From Peronospora farinosa (taxonomy: Eukaryota; Oomycota; Peronosporomycetes; Peronosporales; Peronosporaceae), in assembly GCA_947646735.1 (NCBI GenBank), contig CANTFK010000991.1, forward strand, positions 124,001-188,000: a stretch of DNA of 64,000 nt, given 5' to 3'. Of the stretch, positions 9,829-20,333 are shown one piece after another. The notes under the pieces are model-generated. The model was not told the DNA's origin and made no database searches. It saw only the letters and a program-made list of their open reading frames with translations. The stretch's first letter is position 1; each line of letters begins with the position of its first letter. Made by a program: the position numbers and the translations under genes.

Positions 9829-10411
9829 CTCACGCTGCTCGAAGGTGTGTGATAGTAGCACGTGGCACCTTTTAGAAGTGCCCGTCTACACGATTGGTCT
9901 TGCTTGATATTACTGACGCGCGCAAAACGAATTCCAGACTTATTCCAGAGAGGTACCTCTTTTTGACACACTTGACCAATTTTTCTTGACACTTCCAGCC
10001 ATTGCACGGGCATGTCGGTGGAGGCAACGGCATCAGGAGTGGCGTCACGTTCGTCTCATGTTGGCTGGAGTCTAAAATTGTATAAATATTACAGGTAAAA
10101 AGGTAAGGGGTTATTTATAAAGGAAGTTTTAAAGCATAAAAAAGACAGGATGGACCTTACTTTGAGGTTCTTAAAAATTGAGGGTAGCATTTGTATACTG
10201 GGGCAGCGGGAAACTCTAACGTAAACCACAAAAATTTCAGCTGCACCTATTTGCCGCATCCTCTACTAACTTTGATTCTTTTTTATTATATGGGGCGCCA
10301 TTGCACGAAGTAAATGAACTGATTGTGATGAATGATGATATTGAAGTATATGGCTTTACCATAATCTTTAAGTACCATGTGGCCGCTTAAGAAAATGATC
10401 ACACTACCCAT
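9829..10411. other. Non-repetitive stretch, no supported gene
   Basis: A minus-strand frame is open from about 10013 leftwards into the TGTGG repeat (MPVQWLEVSRKIGQVC near its start), so at most the first 60 codons are outside the repeat. I recognise no domain. The rest (10030-10411) is AT-rich with nothing I can name. Confidence 0.4.
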
Positions 10412-10867
10412 TCAGATCTCCATACGGCGCCCAATGCTAACGGCTTTGTAATGCACGCCCATGTACTTGCCTACAGCCATGAGAAAACGGCACACATTCA
10501 GGCCGTTGCCAGACACTGCACACTTTAGCAGAGGCAAGTTTGACACAAACTTGCCGATACCTTCGTCCATCTCTTTCGACAACGTGCCACCCAGGATCAC
10601 CCGCATGATAAGATGTGCACCCTCACCATTGCGAGCAATATCTTCACTGAGTTCGAGGCAGGCCTTATCAGCGCCTACTTGTTTTCGTCGCGCTGCATTA
10701 TCCTTTTTATGACAAAAGAATCGTGTCCGTCCGTCCGCCCGTAATGCTTCTTTTCCGGCATTAGGATTGGCTAATCTTACATTATTGCCTAATTTTGCAT
10801 TGGCTGATTTTGCATTTTGCATTGATAACAACATTAGCAGATTTGCATAATCGAATATATGGTCCAT
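10412..10867 (-). CDS. Hypothetical protein, 151 aa
   Basis: A single open frame from ATG 10867-10865 to a stop at 10412. The N-terminus has a short hydrophobic patch (ANLLMLLSM, residues about 8-16) preceded by acidic residues, so it is not a convincing signal peptide. Residues 16-60 are Ala/Asn/Lys-rich with repeated NAK/NAG patterns; the C-terminal half (from about residue 75) has mixed hydrophobic spacing that looks protein-like ([26 protein letters not shown]). No RXLR or LFLAK motif is present. It may be a real small lineage-specific gene or a gene relic; I do not recognise the family. Confidence 0.35.
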   Translation of the reverse strand: MDHIFDYANLLMLLSMQNAKSANAKLGNNVRLANPNAGKEALRADGRTRFFCHKKDNAARRKQVGADKACLELSEDIARNGEGAHLIMRVILGGTLSKEMDEGIGKFVSNLPLLKCAVSGNGLNVCRFLMAVGKYMGVHYKAVSIGRRMEI

Positions 10868-11254
10868 CCAAAGTGTCCATATTCCGTGCTCTTATTATAC
10901 AATGCATCCTCGAAACGATGTGTACACATCAACCTTCATACCCTTGATACATATTTGCTACATCAAACACAGAATTTTCTTAAAAATTAAGATGAGGTAC
11001 ATGCTATAGATTTGTTTCAGAATATGAATTCAGTACTTATATTTAATACACCTCTACATGGCAAGAGCAAGCGTTGTCATCAGGTTGAACTGGATTCAGT
11101 TGCAAAAAGCAAAGTGTCCCCTATGTCATATTATTTTACCAGAGTCAACCAAATATTCTTATATAAATAGATGGGCACGAATATCAAAAAGCAGACTTCA
11201 CTCACCATGTCCGTCGGAATAACAGGTACACACCCTAGCAAATCGCTGCGTTTT

Positions 11255-11632
11255 CTAAAAATTCCTATAGTATATATATATTACTTTTCGCACCGGCGGA
11301 ACGACGGGTGAACACCCTAGTATAACAAAAAAGATCAAATAGGTGATGGGTGCGGCAAATGGGTGCGACAAATGGGTGCGGGGTAAATTTCTTGATGGCA
11401 GCTGTTCATCGTACTTCGCTGTATCGTGTAAAGTATCACAAGCAAGAAGACAAGATTGGTACGACCCAACAGTAATAGTTTGAACCTCGAAAAAACTCAA
11501 ACGCATTCTTCTAAGCTCAAAAGCAACTGAACAGCTTGGATTGGTAGCTGAGGCTTGTGGAGGTACAAGTTCTAGAACTTGTGCTCTCAGCTCATCCAGT
11601 TCTGTAGCAACCCTGCGACAATGTGTCATCAA
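11255..11632 (-). CDS. Hypothetical protein with short N-terminal coiled coil
   Basis: Open frame from ATG 11632 to 11255, 125 codons. The first 30 residues contain a leucine-spaced segment (VATELDELRAQVLELV) that could form a short coiled coil; residues 35-80 look globular, while the last 25 residues read AT-rich, low-confidence sequence (ending VIYIYYRNF), suggesting the real reading ends or splices earlier. It may be an exon fragment of a larger decayed gene. No domain identified. Confidence 0.25.
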   Translation of the reverse strand: MMTHCRRVATELDELRAQVLELVPPQASATNPSCSVAFELRRMRLSFFEVQTITVGSYQSCLLACDTLHDTAKYDEQLPSRNLPRTHLSHPFAAPITYLIFFVILGCSPVVPPVRKVIYIYYRNF

Positions 11633-11684
11633 TCTGCTTTACGTTTTGGCCCGTATATGAGCTACGCTTGACGGCTCTCGATCG

Positions 11685-12030
11685 TGTACACCCTCAGTTT
11701 GTTCTGAGACGGCTTTTCGTTCCGTATAAACCACTCCGCCGAGACAAGGAGGGATGCAGGATAACCTCGTGGAGCACATGTCTACAAAACATCTTGTGTT
11801 GAACCAGGCCATGATCTCTGTAGACGAGCATTCTACGAAGTTGCCTCGTGCTACTTAGCACCTACCTTCAGCACAAACGAGGAAGCGGTTAGACCGTCTT
11901 ACCTTCGCGTGCGAGGGTGGTGAGGAGGTTGGTCGACTGATTAAGCAGTCGTACCACCAGTTGCCTCTCGCTTAAGCGAGAGTGCGGCACTCGTCGAGTC
12001 GTTCATTAATAGGTGATCGATGTTGTTACA
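11685..12030 (-). repeat. Possible solo-LTR relic containing a 167-bp structured module
   Basis: The core (11819-11985) matches 23204-23370, inside the Gyp-B 3' LTR, almost base for base and in the same orientation. Outside the core the similarity is weak, but TGTACACCC on the left and TTGTTACA on the right resemble the LTR ends of this group. No target duplication is visible. I read it as an old solo LTR of a Gyp-B-related family. Confidence 0.45.
11819..11985. repeat. 167-bp structured module, copy 1
   Basis: Near-identical to 23204-23370. Contains small perfect hairpins such as CTCTCGC-TTAA-GCGAGAG and CGACTG ... CAGTCG. The two copies have the same length, and are far better conserved than the sequence around them. 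Confidence 0.75.
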
Positions 12031-12324
12031 CTCTTTTGCTATGGCTGTCGGGCTGGTCCAAGAATTTCTTCTTATTCTAGATTACACAACGTAAGCAAAA
12101 GTTTGAAATGCATGACGCAAGTGGGAACTTTAATGTTAATCAACATAATGCTTTAGTTAATTACCACGACTAGAGCGATTCAAACGGGACAGCCACACCA
12201 AAATGTAGTCTACTGTCGTGCACAGGGGCTCACGTAATTGATCATAAGGAAGCTAAGGTTGCACATCTACCACATCACTGGGGACCTTACCTGGGCGATG
12301 TAATAATGAAGCAGAAAAGTTCAT

Positions 12325-12777
12325 TTATACCTCCTCGGGAATTGTTTCAAGTGATGGTTTATATCGATGCGTTATTTTACTTGGTAGTATAAATTCAGTT
12401 TCTTCCACGTAAGGCTTCGTTCGCAACTGCTTGAATTTACTGACCAACGCTTCATAAATTTGTTTCATATAATTCACAAAAGCATTGGGTACCTTTCTCT
12501 CTTTCGACATCTGCAACGCCGCGTTTTGGACCTTTGGCATCAAACTCTCGAAATTAAACCCCAACTTTCCAAAATTAAATGCATTCCTTTCTTCCACGTC
12601 AGCGATATCATCCTCGACCACCCCTTCTCTTAGATTGCGACGGATTCCATCCGTCCGCTCGCGTTGAGAATTCGCATCCAAAGTCTTGACTTGGATCAAG
12701 TCTTTCGAGCTCGCGACGATGCTGTCGCAAGCGATACAGGAGAGAGTCACGAGCAGGAGAAACAAGCTGAATCGCAT
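12325..12777 (-). CDS. Candidate RXLR-dEER secreted effector, 150 aa
   Basis: Small secreted protein expected to act inside host plant cells after secretion. Start chosen at ATG 12777-12775 rather than the longer upstream frame because a textbook signal peptide begins there (MRFSLFLLLVTLSCIAC, cleavage near residue 18-22). The RXLR motif is R47-N48-L49-R50, and E62-E63-R64 follows an acidic run, giving the classic 12-residue spacing. The C-terminal domain (residues 65-150) is Lys/Phe-rich and probably helical (NAFVNYMKQIYEALVSKFKQL); I cannot assign a WY fold with confidence. No intron. It sits alone in a pocket between Gypsy insertions, a usual setting for oomycete effectors. Molecular target unknown. 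Confidence 0.85.
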   Translation of the reverse strand: MRFSLFLLLVTLSCIACDSIVASSKDLIQVKTLDANSQRERTDGIRRNLREGVVEDDIADVEERNAFNFGKLGFNFESLMPKVQNAALQMSKERKVPNAFVNYMKQIYEALVSKFKQLRTKPYVEETEFILPSKITHRYKPSLETIPEEV

Positions 12778-12859
12778 GGTTTGTCTGGGTTTCGTCTGAT
12801 TCGCAAATGAACAACTTCGAAAAGAACGGGTTTTTGGAGTTTTCAATGGACACACGAAA

Positions 12860-14165
12860 TGTTACAGATGTCCGTCAAATACATAAGGTAAACTAATGGA
12901 TTGCCAGAATAATATATCAACTGTATATCAATTTGTTCTACGACACCACGGTGGCGACTTCTTTTCTTGGTAGTTCTGAATAGTTTTCTTTATGTGCTTA
13001 CCATTCTATGGGTGCCTGGTGCTGTAAATGGCGTGCCAAACGCTTTTCCTCTTTCGATCCATCGTCGGATCGGATTTGATACGATCGACCATACCTCAAA
13101 TATTCTATTAACCAGAGCAAAGAGGCGCTGCATCGATCTCCCACACAAACTGCATGTAATGGATTGGCTTTGCAAGTTACAATTACTCGTAATTCGGGGA
13201 TGGGGTCGTGCCTATCCCATGTGTAAAGATTGTTGCAATCTCGCTTGAACATATCACAAGAAAGATAACTTTAATGCATCACCCTCCAATTTCATCCTTG
13301 CTTGTTTCATCCATACCAATTATACCGGATTGGTTAATACTAAGTGCGTCTTTCGTCGCCTTTCAATATATAAAAAACATTATGTCAGCGATGCCCCCGA
13401 GTTGTACGAACGCATTCTAGGTGCTGACTTCCGTACGGAATTTTGGCGTAGGTTAGCAAGTCACACGCGGTATCTGGTCCAAATTTGTGGAGTATTCGTA
13501 CTAAGAAGTGGTGCGCATTTTTCCATCTCCCGATTTAAACACGGCAAAGTCTTTGACAGATTCACGTTTCGTAGTGCGTTAAAACGATAATTTTGAAGGA
13601 TGTTTGACATTATTTGACTTGGTATCTGACTTGATATTTGTATGAATATTGAACAGGCAAGACACTTTTTTAAGTGAAGCAAATGAATGGCGTCATGAAG
13701 AAGGATTGAAGCTTTTTCGAGATGTAAACAGTCTATCGAATGACATGTTTTATCCCCAAAAGTACAGTTGATTGATTAATGATTATAAGAGAGGATGGAA
13801 ATACCTAATGAGGCAATATATGCCGGGGTATTTATTCATATTAGCAACGTTTTCTATAATGTTTTGTTGTTTTCCTATAAGGTTATAGCATTGCTTGATG
13901 CGTAAACAATATCGTGCCATCTCATGTGTGCAATTACTTCGCACAAAGCGACTCAGCTCCTAGAGTAGCCACATGGATTTATCAGGATTATGGGCTCGTA
14001 GCGTTGAGACATACTCTGTATCAATTGTAGTGCATGTTTTGGTCGACTACCATTTTATAAAACTGCCGCCGGAACTGTCACGTTTATGTTATCTGAATGA
14101 GAAACGTATGTCGCACAACTAACGACATGGTGCCCATGTAGTCCGTAAAATCGCCATATTTGGAC
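12860..14165. other. Region without a confident gene
   Basis: Short frames occur on both strands (for example + 13374-13590, containing APELYERILGADFRTEFW and LASHTRYLVQICGVF, which has protein-like composition). None has an ATG start, a recognisable domain or a flanking splice pattern I can defend. They may be exons of a decayed host gene. The rest is AT-rich. Confidence 0.4.
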
Positions 14166-14169
14166 GATA

Positions 14170-14757
14170 GCCTTGGGCAGTCCGGTCCGACCCACCTTTA
14201 CTCGGCATTCGTGGTTGATACCACCCTATTCCTCGAGACAAATCCCTCACGTTCGTACGAGCATTCAACGCTCTCTTCGGCCTACAAGTTCAACCGGCAA
14301 AAAGTCAGCTGCTTTTTATGTATCAGGCATCGCTGTTGTTCCCACGGACGAAACAACTCGGTACTTGGGCTGTGAGATTGGAACTGGGGAAATTAGGATC
14401 AGATACTTTGCGTATGTGAAACCTATAAAGGAGCCGTAATGCGGAGTATCGCTACTTGTGTGCTTATACAATAATGAGTTTACCTCAAGAACTTGCTGAG
14501 CTGATGAGACATATTGTGGAGTGTCGGAACGGCTCATTACGAGGCTTTCAATCTTTCTCGCCTGTGGTTGTGCGCACGGTGTGGTATGCCAGCGATTTCT
14601 GCAAACGTTACGCTCGCAAACGAGCTTTCGCTACTGGGTCAAGAAAGACCCACTACCTCGACGACAGCCGTAACGCGGTCTTGCATTATGTTCATGACGA
14701 CAGAGGACAGCTACCGCTTTTTCTAGTCTCTACATCTTATAAGTGCATCTTGACCTA
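14170..14757 (+). pseudogene. Non-LTR (LINE) reverse transcriptase relic
   Basis: Across two frames the strand reads like the RT catalytic region of an L1/CR1-type LINE: FVVDTTLFLE (the canonical F/YxDD box with its first Asp replaced by Val), a helical stretch ending GKKSAAFYVSGIAVVP, and DETTRYLGCEIGTGEI, the YLG motif downstream of the active site. A further frame (14456-14757) may continue the thumb. There is no intact ORF, no endonuclease and no poly-A tail, so this is an old internal fragment. Confidence 0.5.
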
Positions 14758-14941
14758 GAGATGTGACAACCAGTAGAGGGTTTCATTATGAAAAGCATTT
14801 TTTCGATGGCAATGAACATGACCACCCTTTAAAGCGCTAACAGTAGTGAAGGTGTTCCTGGCATTAATAGAGTCATATTGAGCAGGATCAATATCACGTT
14901 CTCGTGAGTAAGGCGCGTACAAATTTTATATCGAAGCTGAC

Positions 14942-14949
14942 TGTAATTG
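14942..14949 (-). repeat. Left end of Gyp-B 3' LTR, cut by Gyp-D
   Basis: TGTAATTG lies immediately left of Gyp-D; removing Gyp-D and one AATTG copy joins it to GGGTTTACACG at 23086. The joined end is an approximate inverted copy of the other LTR end (CGTGTAAC ... CCCTGTTACA, to 23805). This is an inference from LTR-end symmetry. Confidence 0.5.
14945..14949. repeat. Target-site duplication of Gyp-D, left copy (AATTG)
   Basis: AATTG directly precedes the 5' LTR and AATTG directly follows the 3' LTR at 23081-23085. A 5-bp duplication is the usual size for Ty3/Gypsy integrases, and it fixes both ends of the element. Confidence 0.9.
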
Positions 14950-15409
14950 TGTAACGGGGTGAGCCCGTTACATAATATTGACACTTATATGAAGTTCCAT
15001 AAAAATATAATTATAGCTAATAATATTTTGACAATATTACCTTTTCTTATAATATTGTCCCTAGATCTCCTTGAAGTTGGAGATGCCCTATCATTGGTTG
15101 ATATGGGCCATCATATCAACCAACGCGCTGACCAATGACCAATGGACGCGCGCAATGAGTGGAGGGCAAGTCGTCAACATACATAGTTGTAGTTTAATAT
15201 AGTTAACATAGGTTATAACAGATCAGTTTTATTAGATAGTTAACTATATTAAATACAGTTTTCTTTTCCTCTACTTCTAAGCGTATCGTTTAGAAGTAAA
15301 GCTTCCTCTGCCTCTTGTGTAAGAGAGGTAATTAAGGCACCTGCTTTCACTGTAATCAGTGAAAGTAGACTATACTGTTATCAGTATAGTCGGAGGGTGC
15401 CCCATTACA
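14950..15409 (+). repeat. Gyp-D 5' LTR
   Basis: 460 bp, starting TGTAACGGGG and ending CCCCATTACA. Nearly all of it is hairpin-forming: TGTAACGGG/CCCGTTACA at 14950-14972, 12-bp arms TTGGTTGATATG/CATATCAACCAA at 15094-15123, 15-bp arms at 15193-15207 and 15239-15253, 9-bp arms at 15344-15365, and 10-bp arms GACTATACTG/CAGTATAGTC at 15368-15391. Confidence 0.95.
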
Positions 15410-15410
15410 C

Positions 15411-15430
15411 CTGGTAGCACTTCGTGGTCC
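15411..15430 (+). promoter_or_regulatory. Putative primer-binding site of Gyp-D
   Basis: TGGTAGCA (15412-15419) lies two bases from the 5' LTR. Eukaryotic initiator Met tRNAs end in TGCTACCA, so eight bases could pair; the match does not extend further, and the following bases form a GTGGTC/GACCAC hairpin. The primer tRNA is therefore tentative. Confidence 0.45.
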
Positions 15431-15456
15431 GTTCAGCGACCACCGCACCATCCGCT

Positions 15457-16640
15457 ATGGAATCAGCGGGTGATGATTTCCGCCATTTGAGTGATCTCGA
15501 ATGGAATGCAGTTCAGCGTTTGGCTGGAACCATCGGCAACCCTGCCGTTGGTGCCATGTTGCTCTTTCTTAGCGGAGACGACTAACATGCAACCATCGCC
15601 AAGTTCATACAACATTAACTTGACGAAGTTGTAAAGAAATTCACCTTGCTAGAGAAGCAAGGTTCTTAACAGGTTGAACTGTTGAGAGAACAAGGCGCTC
15701 AACAAGCTGACTTGTTGATGCAGCAGGGTGCTCAACAGTATGAACTGTTAAGACAATAGCAGGCTAGTGCTGTTGCTGCCGGGTCAATGTGTATACGTCG
15801 ACCCGAGTCCTTGAAGATTGATGTAAGGCAGTCGAAAGCGACTTCTTGTTAAGATGGTTTGTCGGGCTCGACGATGCCATCGTGGCTCGTCGCATTGATG
15901 ACGATGCGATGAAGGTCAAGTTCGCCATGTCGAACTTGGCAGGACGTGCCAAAGCTTGGGCCTTAGGGCTCAAACTGCACGACCCATACGTTTTCCCAAC
16001 GTATGACGTCTTCAAGGCGCGGCTCAAACACACGTTTGAACCGCCTCGCGCCGAATTCGGGGCTCGGGCTGAGCTCCTGAATTTGAAACAAGGTAAACGT
16101 GATATACACGCTTAGGCCCAACACGCACGATACCTCGTTAGCTGTATCGTACTGAACCCAATCGATGAACACACGCAGGTTACTGTGTTCATTGTGGTTC
16201 CGACAGATGGTCCCGTCAAGATCCGTATGTTCCGCTTGGAACTAGAATCGCTCGATTAGGCGATCTCTGCAGCGGAACAGGAGGACTATAGCATACAACA
16301 TGCTCATTTTCACTCGGAATTTTATCGTCCACCGAGACGACAGGAAGGCGGAGGTCCAGAACCAATGGACCTCTCCTATGTAGAGAGCGAGTGACCTCGC
16401 TCTCCAGGATACAAGCGATGGCAAAAGTGCAATCGCTTTCTAACGAGGATTACTACGATTATGAGTACGCCCAGTGTCTCGTAACAATGGGAGTGACGAT
16501 CGACCGTCTGCCAAGAAGGGCCAGACACGTGGGTCCCACGTTGCTGAGAAATCGCAACAACGTGGTGGACCATCAAAAAACGGTCGGGGTCAGTAGGGGC
16601 GGAGCGCCCTACTGATCCAGCAACATCAAGAGAGCTCGCA
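15457..16640 (+). pseudogene. Gyp-D gag (broken)
   Basis: Starts at ATG 15457 (MESAGDDFRHLSDLEW) and is broken by a TAA after 43 codons and by several later stops and shifts. A Gln-rich coiled-coil segment follows, built from 33-bp repeats (15670-15702, 15703-15735 and a third partial unit) encoding variants of QxELLRxQGAQ. The capsid-like domain is legible at 15846-16115 (WFVGLDDAIVARRIDDDAMK, NLAGRAKAWALGL, FKARLKHTFEPP, LLNLKQGKRDI). No intact CCHC zinc knuckle is visible. Confidence 0.7.
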
Positions 16641-16718
16641 GGACTCCTGACGAAGGTTGCTCCCAACACACAGTCACTGTGTGTTGCCGCTCCCAGTGAT
16701 GAGGTATCCCTCATCACC

Positions 16719-17846
16719 TTGAAGATCGAAGTGACAAAGAACATGTCACTTCGTGCCCTAGTTGATTGTGAGGCTTCGAACAACTTTGTTCGACGCCAAT
16801 CGCTAGATGATCGTAGGCTCAAATATGTTAAGCGCGAGACCCCTCCAACGAGGATGACGGTGCGCCTTGCAGCTGGCGCATCCGTAACAGTAAAGAAACG
16901 TGTACTTGGAATTCACTACACGCTTGAAGGCAAAAAGTACGATGATGATTTCATCGTAATCGACCTAAATGACAAATTTGATGTCATCCTAGAATTATTA
17001 TGGCTCAGAAGGTACGAGCCATGGGTCAGCTGGCAGCATCGAACCGTGAAGATGCCTGCCCCTTGTTCATCAGATGGCCATCTGATGAACGTCTTGGAGC
17101 GTTCACAAGCGTGTATATGTACTACGAGTAAGTGCGATGGCCTCACTTGTGGTTCGGTCGTTAGTACGACTGCACAAGAACTCAGCGTGACAGACAGTCA
17201 CGCTGTGGAGCAAGCTGCCGGCGGCTGTGCACAAGCACAGGCAGCGCCGAAGGTCCACCACTTGAATAAGTCGAGTGGGCCGGGACATGAATGCTCGCCT
17301 AGAGGGCAGCATTCACCGAAGAGTAAACCGGTTGCCCAGAAGCGGCAACACTGTAATCCTAGATCAACTGGAGAGTTGATCGTAGAGGATATCGCTGTGG
17401 TTGCGCCACCACAGCTAGAGGAAGTCGATGGAACAAGTTCCATCGAGCCTGCGGGAATAAGTCCCCAAGAAATAATCACTGAGGGAATAAGTCCCCAGGA
17501 AGTAACCGAGACGTTGAACGTCTTGGTTAGTGATGGATCAAACGTAGACGCTTGTACGCTTGATCTGATCGCGCCTCCGAAGTTATCTTCGGAGATAACT
17601 CAGTTGCCTACGCTAAAACCTAAAAGGTTCTTGCGTGATCTGCGTAGTGGCAAAGTCAAGCAGATCTGTGTGCTCGTCGCAGAGGACGAGTACATGACTG
17701 ACATTCGGTCAGCAACAGTTTTTGCTGAGAACAAACGGGTTCTCAGCAGCTCATCAATGGACGAAAGTGTCCTTGATGAGAAGACTCGGATTGAGCGATA
17801 TACATCGCAATCTTGGGAGTCGCTGAAGTCAAATCCTTTTGTATAA
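16719..17846 (+). pseudogene. Gyp-D protease and linker
   Basis: An uninterrupted 375-codon frame. The aspartic protease domain occupies roughly residues 10-125: LRALVDCEASNNFV stands where active copies have LVDSGAS, so the catalytic Asp is kept but the following Ser-Gly is Cys-Glu, probably inactivating. The second half shows FDVILELLWLRRYEPWVSW (usually YDLILGMPWL). A long, low-complexity linker follows, ending in SSSMDESVL and leading to RT in the next frame at about 17839. It lacks an ATG at a sensible position; it would be made as part of a Gag-Pol polyprotein. Confidence 0.75.
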
Positions 17847-18640
17847 GGATTTGGTCGAATTCAAGGATTTATTCCCTGAATCCGTTACGTGCGAGTTGAC
17901 TAAGGATAAAGGTACTCGACACGAGATCGACCTAGTTCCTGGCACAAAATATTGTGTCATGAAGCAGTGGCCACTGCCTCGGGAACAGGTCGATGCGATC
18001 GACAAATTCTTTGCCGATCGCCTAGCAGCGAGCCATGTGATAGAGTCAACTTCACCTCACATCTATCCGACCTTCTATGTGTGCAAGGTCACAGGAGGGT
18101 GGCGGATAGTACACGTATTCAACAAGTTGAACGCTGCAACGATACCGGCGCAAACACCGATACCGAGAAAAAACGTAAGCATAGATGGTATGTCTAAGAG
18201 TACTATCTTTTCGTTCATGGATCTGATGGATGGTTTCTATCAGATCTTAATGCGTGAACGGGACATCCCGTACACAGCAGTGAGCACTCCCAGTGGTATG
18301 CTCTGGGAATGATTGGTGATGCCACAAGGGCTTAGTAATGCACCAGCCACATTCAATAGATGTGTTTCATATCTATTGAGACCGGTGCGCGATTTCGCAT
18401 CGAGTTACATCGATGATGTGTTCGTCCATAGTCGAGCTATGGACGGGAAAAAAGACGTGGAAGTCCATAGACTCCACGTCCGTAAGGTTCTTACACTTAT
18501 GCGCGAGCATAAGTTGTACGCCAGCCTCAAGAAGTGTATATTCGTACCTGCCAGATACTTCATCGTCGGAAAGAACGGCGTACGCCCTGATGTAGAAAAG
18601 ATCAAGGAGATCACCGACTGTGCCAGTGCCAGTCGGTGTC
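17839..18640 (+). pseudogene. Gyp-D reverse transcriptase (one stop)
   Basis: RT palm and fingers are readable from [20 protein letters not shown] through PTFYVCKVTGGWRIVHVFN, STPSGMLWE and MPQGLSNAPATFNR to the active-site box YIDDVFVHS (about 18403-18431). A single TGA at 18310-18312 replaces Trp in WEW, and a frameshift near 18640 ends the frame. Apart from these two lesions the domain is complete. Many inverted repeats lie inside this coding sequence, for example 18423-18445 and 18454-18480. Confidence 0.8.
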
Positions 18641-19300
18641 AAGGGACTAAGAAGGTTCCTTATGCTAGCGGCGTACTTGCACAAGTACTCGCGCAATTAC
18701 GCCGAAATGACAGTACATCTTTCTTGTTTACTCAAGAAAAATATAAAGTGGAACTGGAACGCTGATTGTCAGCGCTTATTTAAATGTATCAAGCAAAGCT
18801 TGATGCAATCGCCAGTATTGGCGATTGCCGATCAGGACAGACCATTTCATGTGGTCTGTGACGTCAGTGATTTTGCAATCGGCTGTGCACTGATGCAATA
18901 TGATACCGACGGTGCAGGCGTGTTGTCTGTTATCAATCGCGTCAGCTGCAACTGGCCGAGCACAATTACCCGGTGCATGACAAGGAACTCCTTGCCATGA
19001 AGTATGCACTGGCTAAGTTTCACTTCTATCTCTTAGGAGATAGACCGTTCACTGTGTAACAGACCATGCGTCATTTCGCACGGCTGAATACAGTTCATAT
19101 TTCTCGCAACGAATGGCGAGATGATTGCCGTTCTTCGCGAAGCACATCTTCTCCGTGGAGTATAAACTGGGGCGACTTAACATCGCCGCCGATGCTCTTT
19201 CACGTCGGCCTGACCTAGACCCGACTGTGCAATTCGACAGTGATGTAAACACCACTGTCGCCACGCTGAGTACCAGCGTCTTGTCGTAGAGCTTACTCGA
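18641..19300 (+). pseudogene. Gyp-D RNase H (frameshifted)
   Basis: Continues pol after the shift with FLMLAAYLHKYSRNYAEM, then FHVVCDVSDFAIGCALMQYD, the first catalytic Asp region of RNase H. A second shift near 18950 and a stop near 19060 break the remainder; HISRNEW and the ALSRRPD-equivalent are still recognisable to about 19220. Non-functional. Confidence 0.7.
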
Positions 19301-19346
19301 CGACATTAGAAGGGCATGCGCACAAGATAATAATCTTGTACGCCTG

Positions 19347-20333
19347 ATGTATTACCTCATGGACCCATCCAAGCAAGCTAAGAAGCGCTTGCCTGCCATG
19401 TATCGATCTTCTCTAGATCGATATACCCAGCGGAACGGCTTACTGTACTACACAGCCGTCAACAACGACACGCCTCGTGTCGTTATACCGCCACAACATG
19501 ACCTAAGGTTACGGATCATGTTTGAATGTCACGATGCACCAATAAGTGGGCATCGCGGCCGTGAGAAGACTTACCTCACGGTCAGTCGCGACTTTTACTG
19601 GCCACGCCAGTATAAGTTTGTGCGCCAGTACGTGCGTGCTTGCGAGGTGTGTCAACGAGTGAAGCCTAGTCTTTCACTCCGTGCACCATTGCAGCCTCAA
19701 CCTGTTCTGGTAGAGTGCTGGGAGTCCGTATCAATGGACTTCGTCTTTGGGTTTCCCAAAGATGCTCACGGGAATAATGGTATTCTCGTGTTTGTAGACA
19801 GGTTCAGCAAGATGGTACATCTTGTTGCTGTACCTGATTCGATCACAGCAGAGGGCTGTGCTCGAGTGTTTATCGATACAATCTGTAGATTGCACGGTTT
19901 ACCCCGTGAACTTGTGTCCGATAGGAAACCCCGGTTCACGGCTGAGTTTTGGCGTTCCGTGCTCCAAACACTTGGAACACGGCCCACTATGTCTACTTCT
20001 GACCATCCAGAAACTGATGGTCAGACTGAACGCGCCAATCGTGTCCTCGAAGAGATACTTCGAGGGTACGTCCACTCGTTTACGAGTTGGAGTGAGCTCT
20101 TGTCGATGGTCGAATTCGCCATCAACAACTCAGTGCATGCTTCCACGACGCATACACCATTCTACGTGAATGGCCTTCGCCATCCACGTGTCCCCACCTT
20201 AGTAGAGGCTGACTCTAATTTAAGGGGGAGGAGAGACTCGCTCGAGCGAGAACCAATCTGGCTCTTGCTCATCACGCTACGACGTTATAGTCGACGCGAA
20301 AGCAACCGAAGTCGTGCCATTCGACTTCGGTGA
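19347..20333 (+). pseudogene. Gyp-D integrase, intact frame
   Basis: The longest healthy stretch of the element, 328 codons. HHCC zinc site: ECHDAPISGH ... CEVCQRVKPS. Catalytic DDE triad all present: Asp in VSMDFVFG, Asp in SDRKPRF (usual SDRDPRF, with Lys replacing the non-catalytic Asp) and Glu in DGQTERANR. After the core come EFAINNSVHAS and FYVNGLRHPRVP. The frame is lost in the linker near 20300. As part of a broken polyprotein it is scored as a pseudogene, though the domain itself looks competent. Confidence 0.8.

Noticed and set aside
12325..12855. A longer reading of the effector frame beginning upstream of 12777
   Set aside because: The extra N-terminal residues would bury the signal peptide; the ATG at 12777 gives a canonical secreted start.
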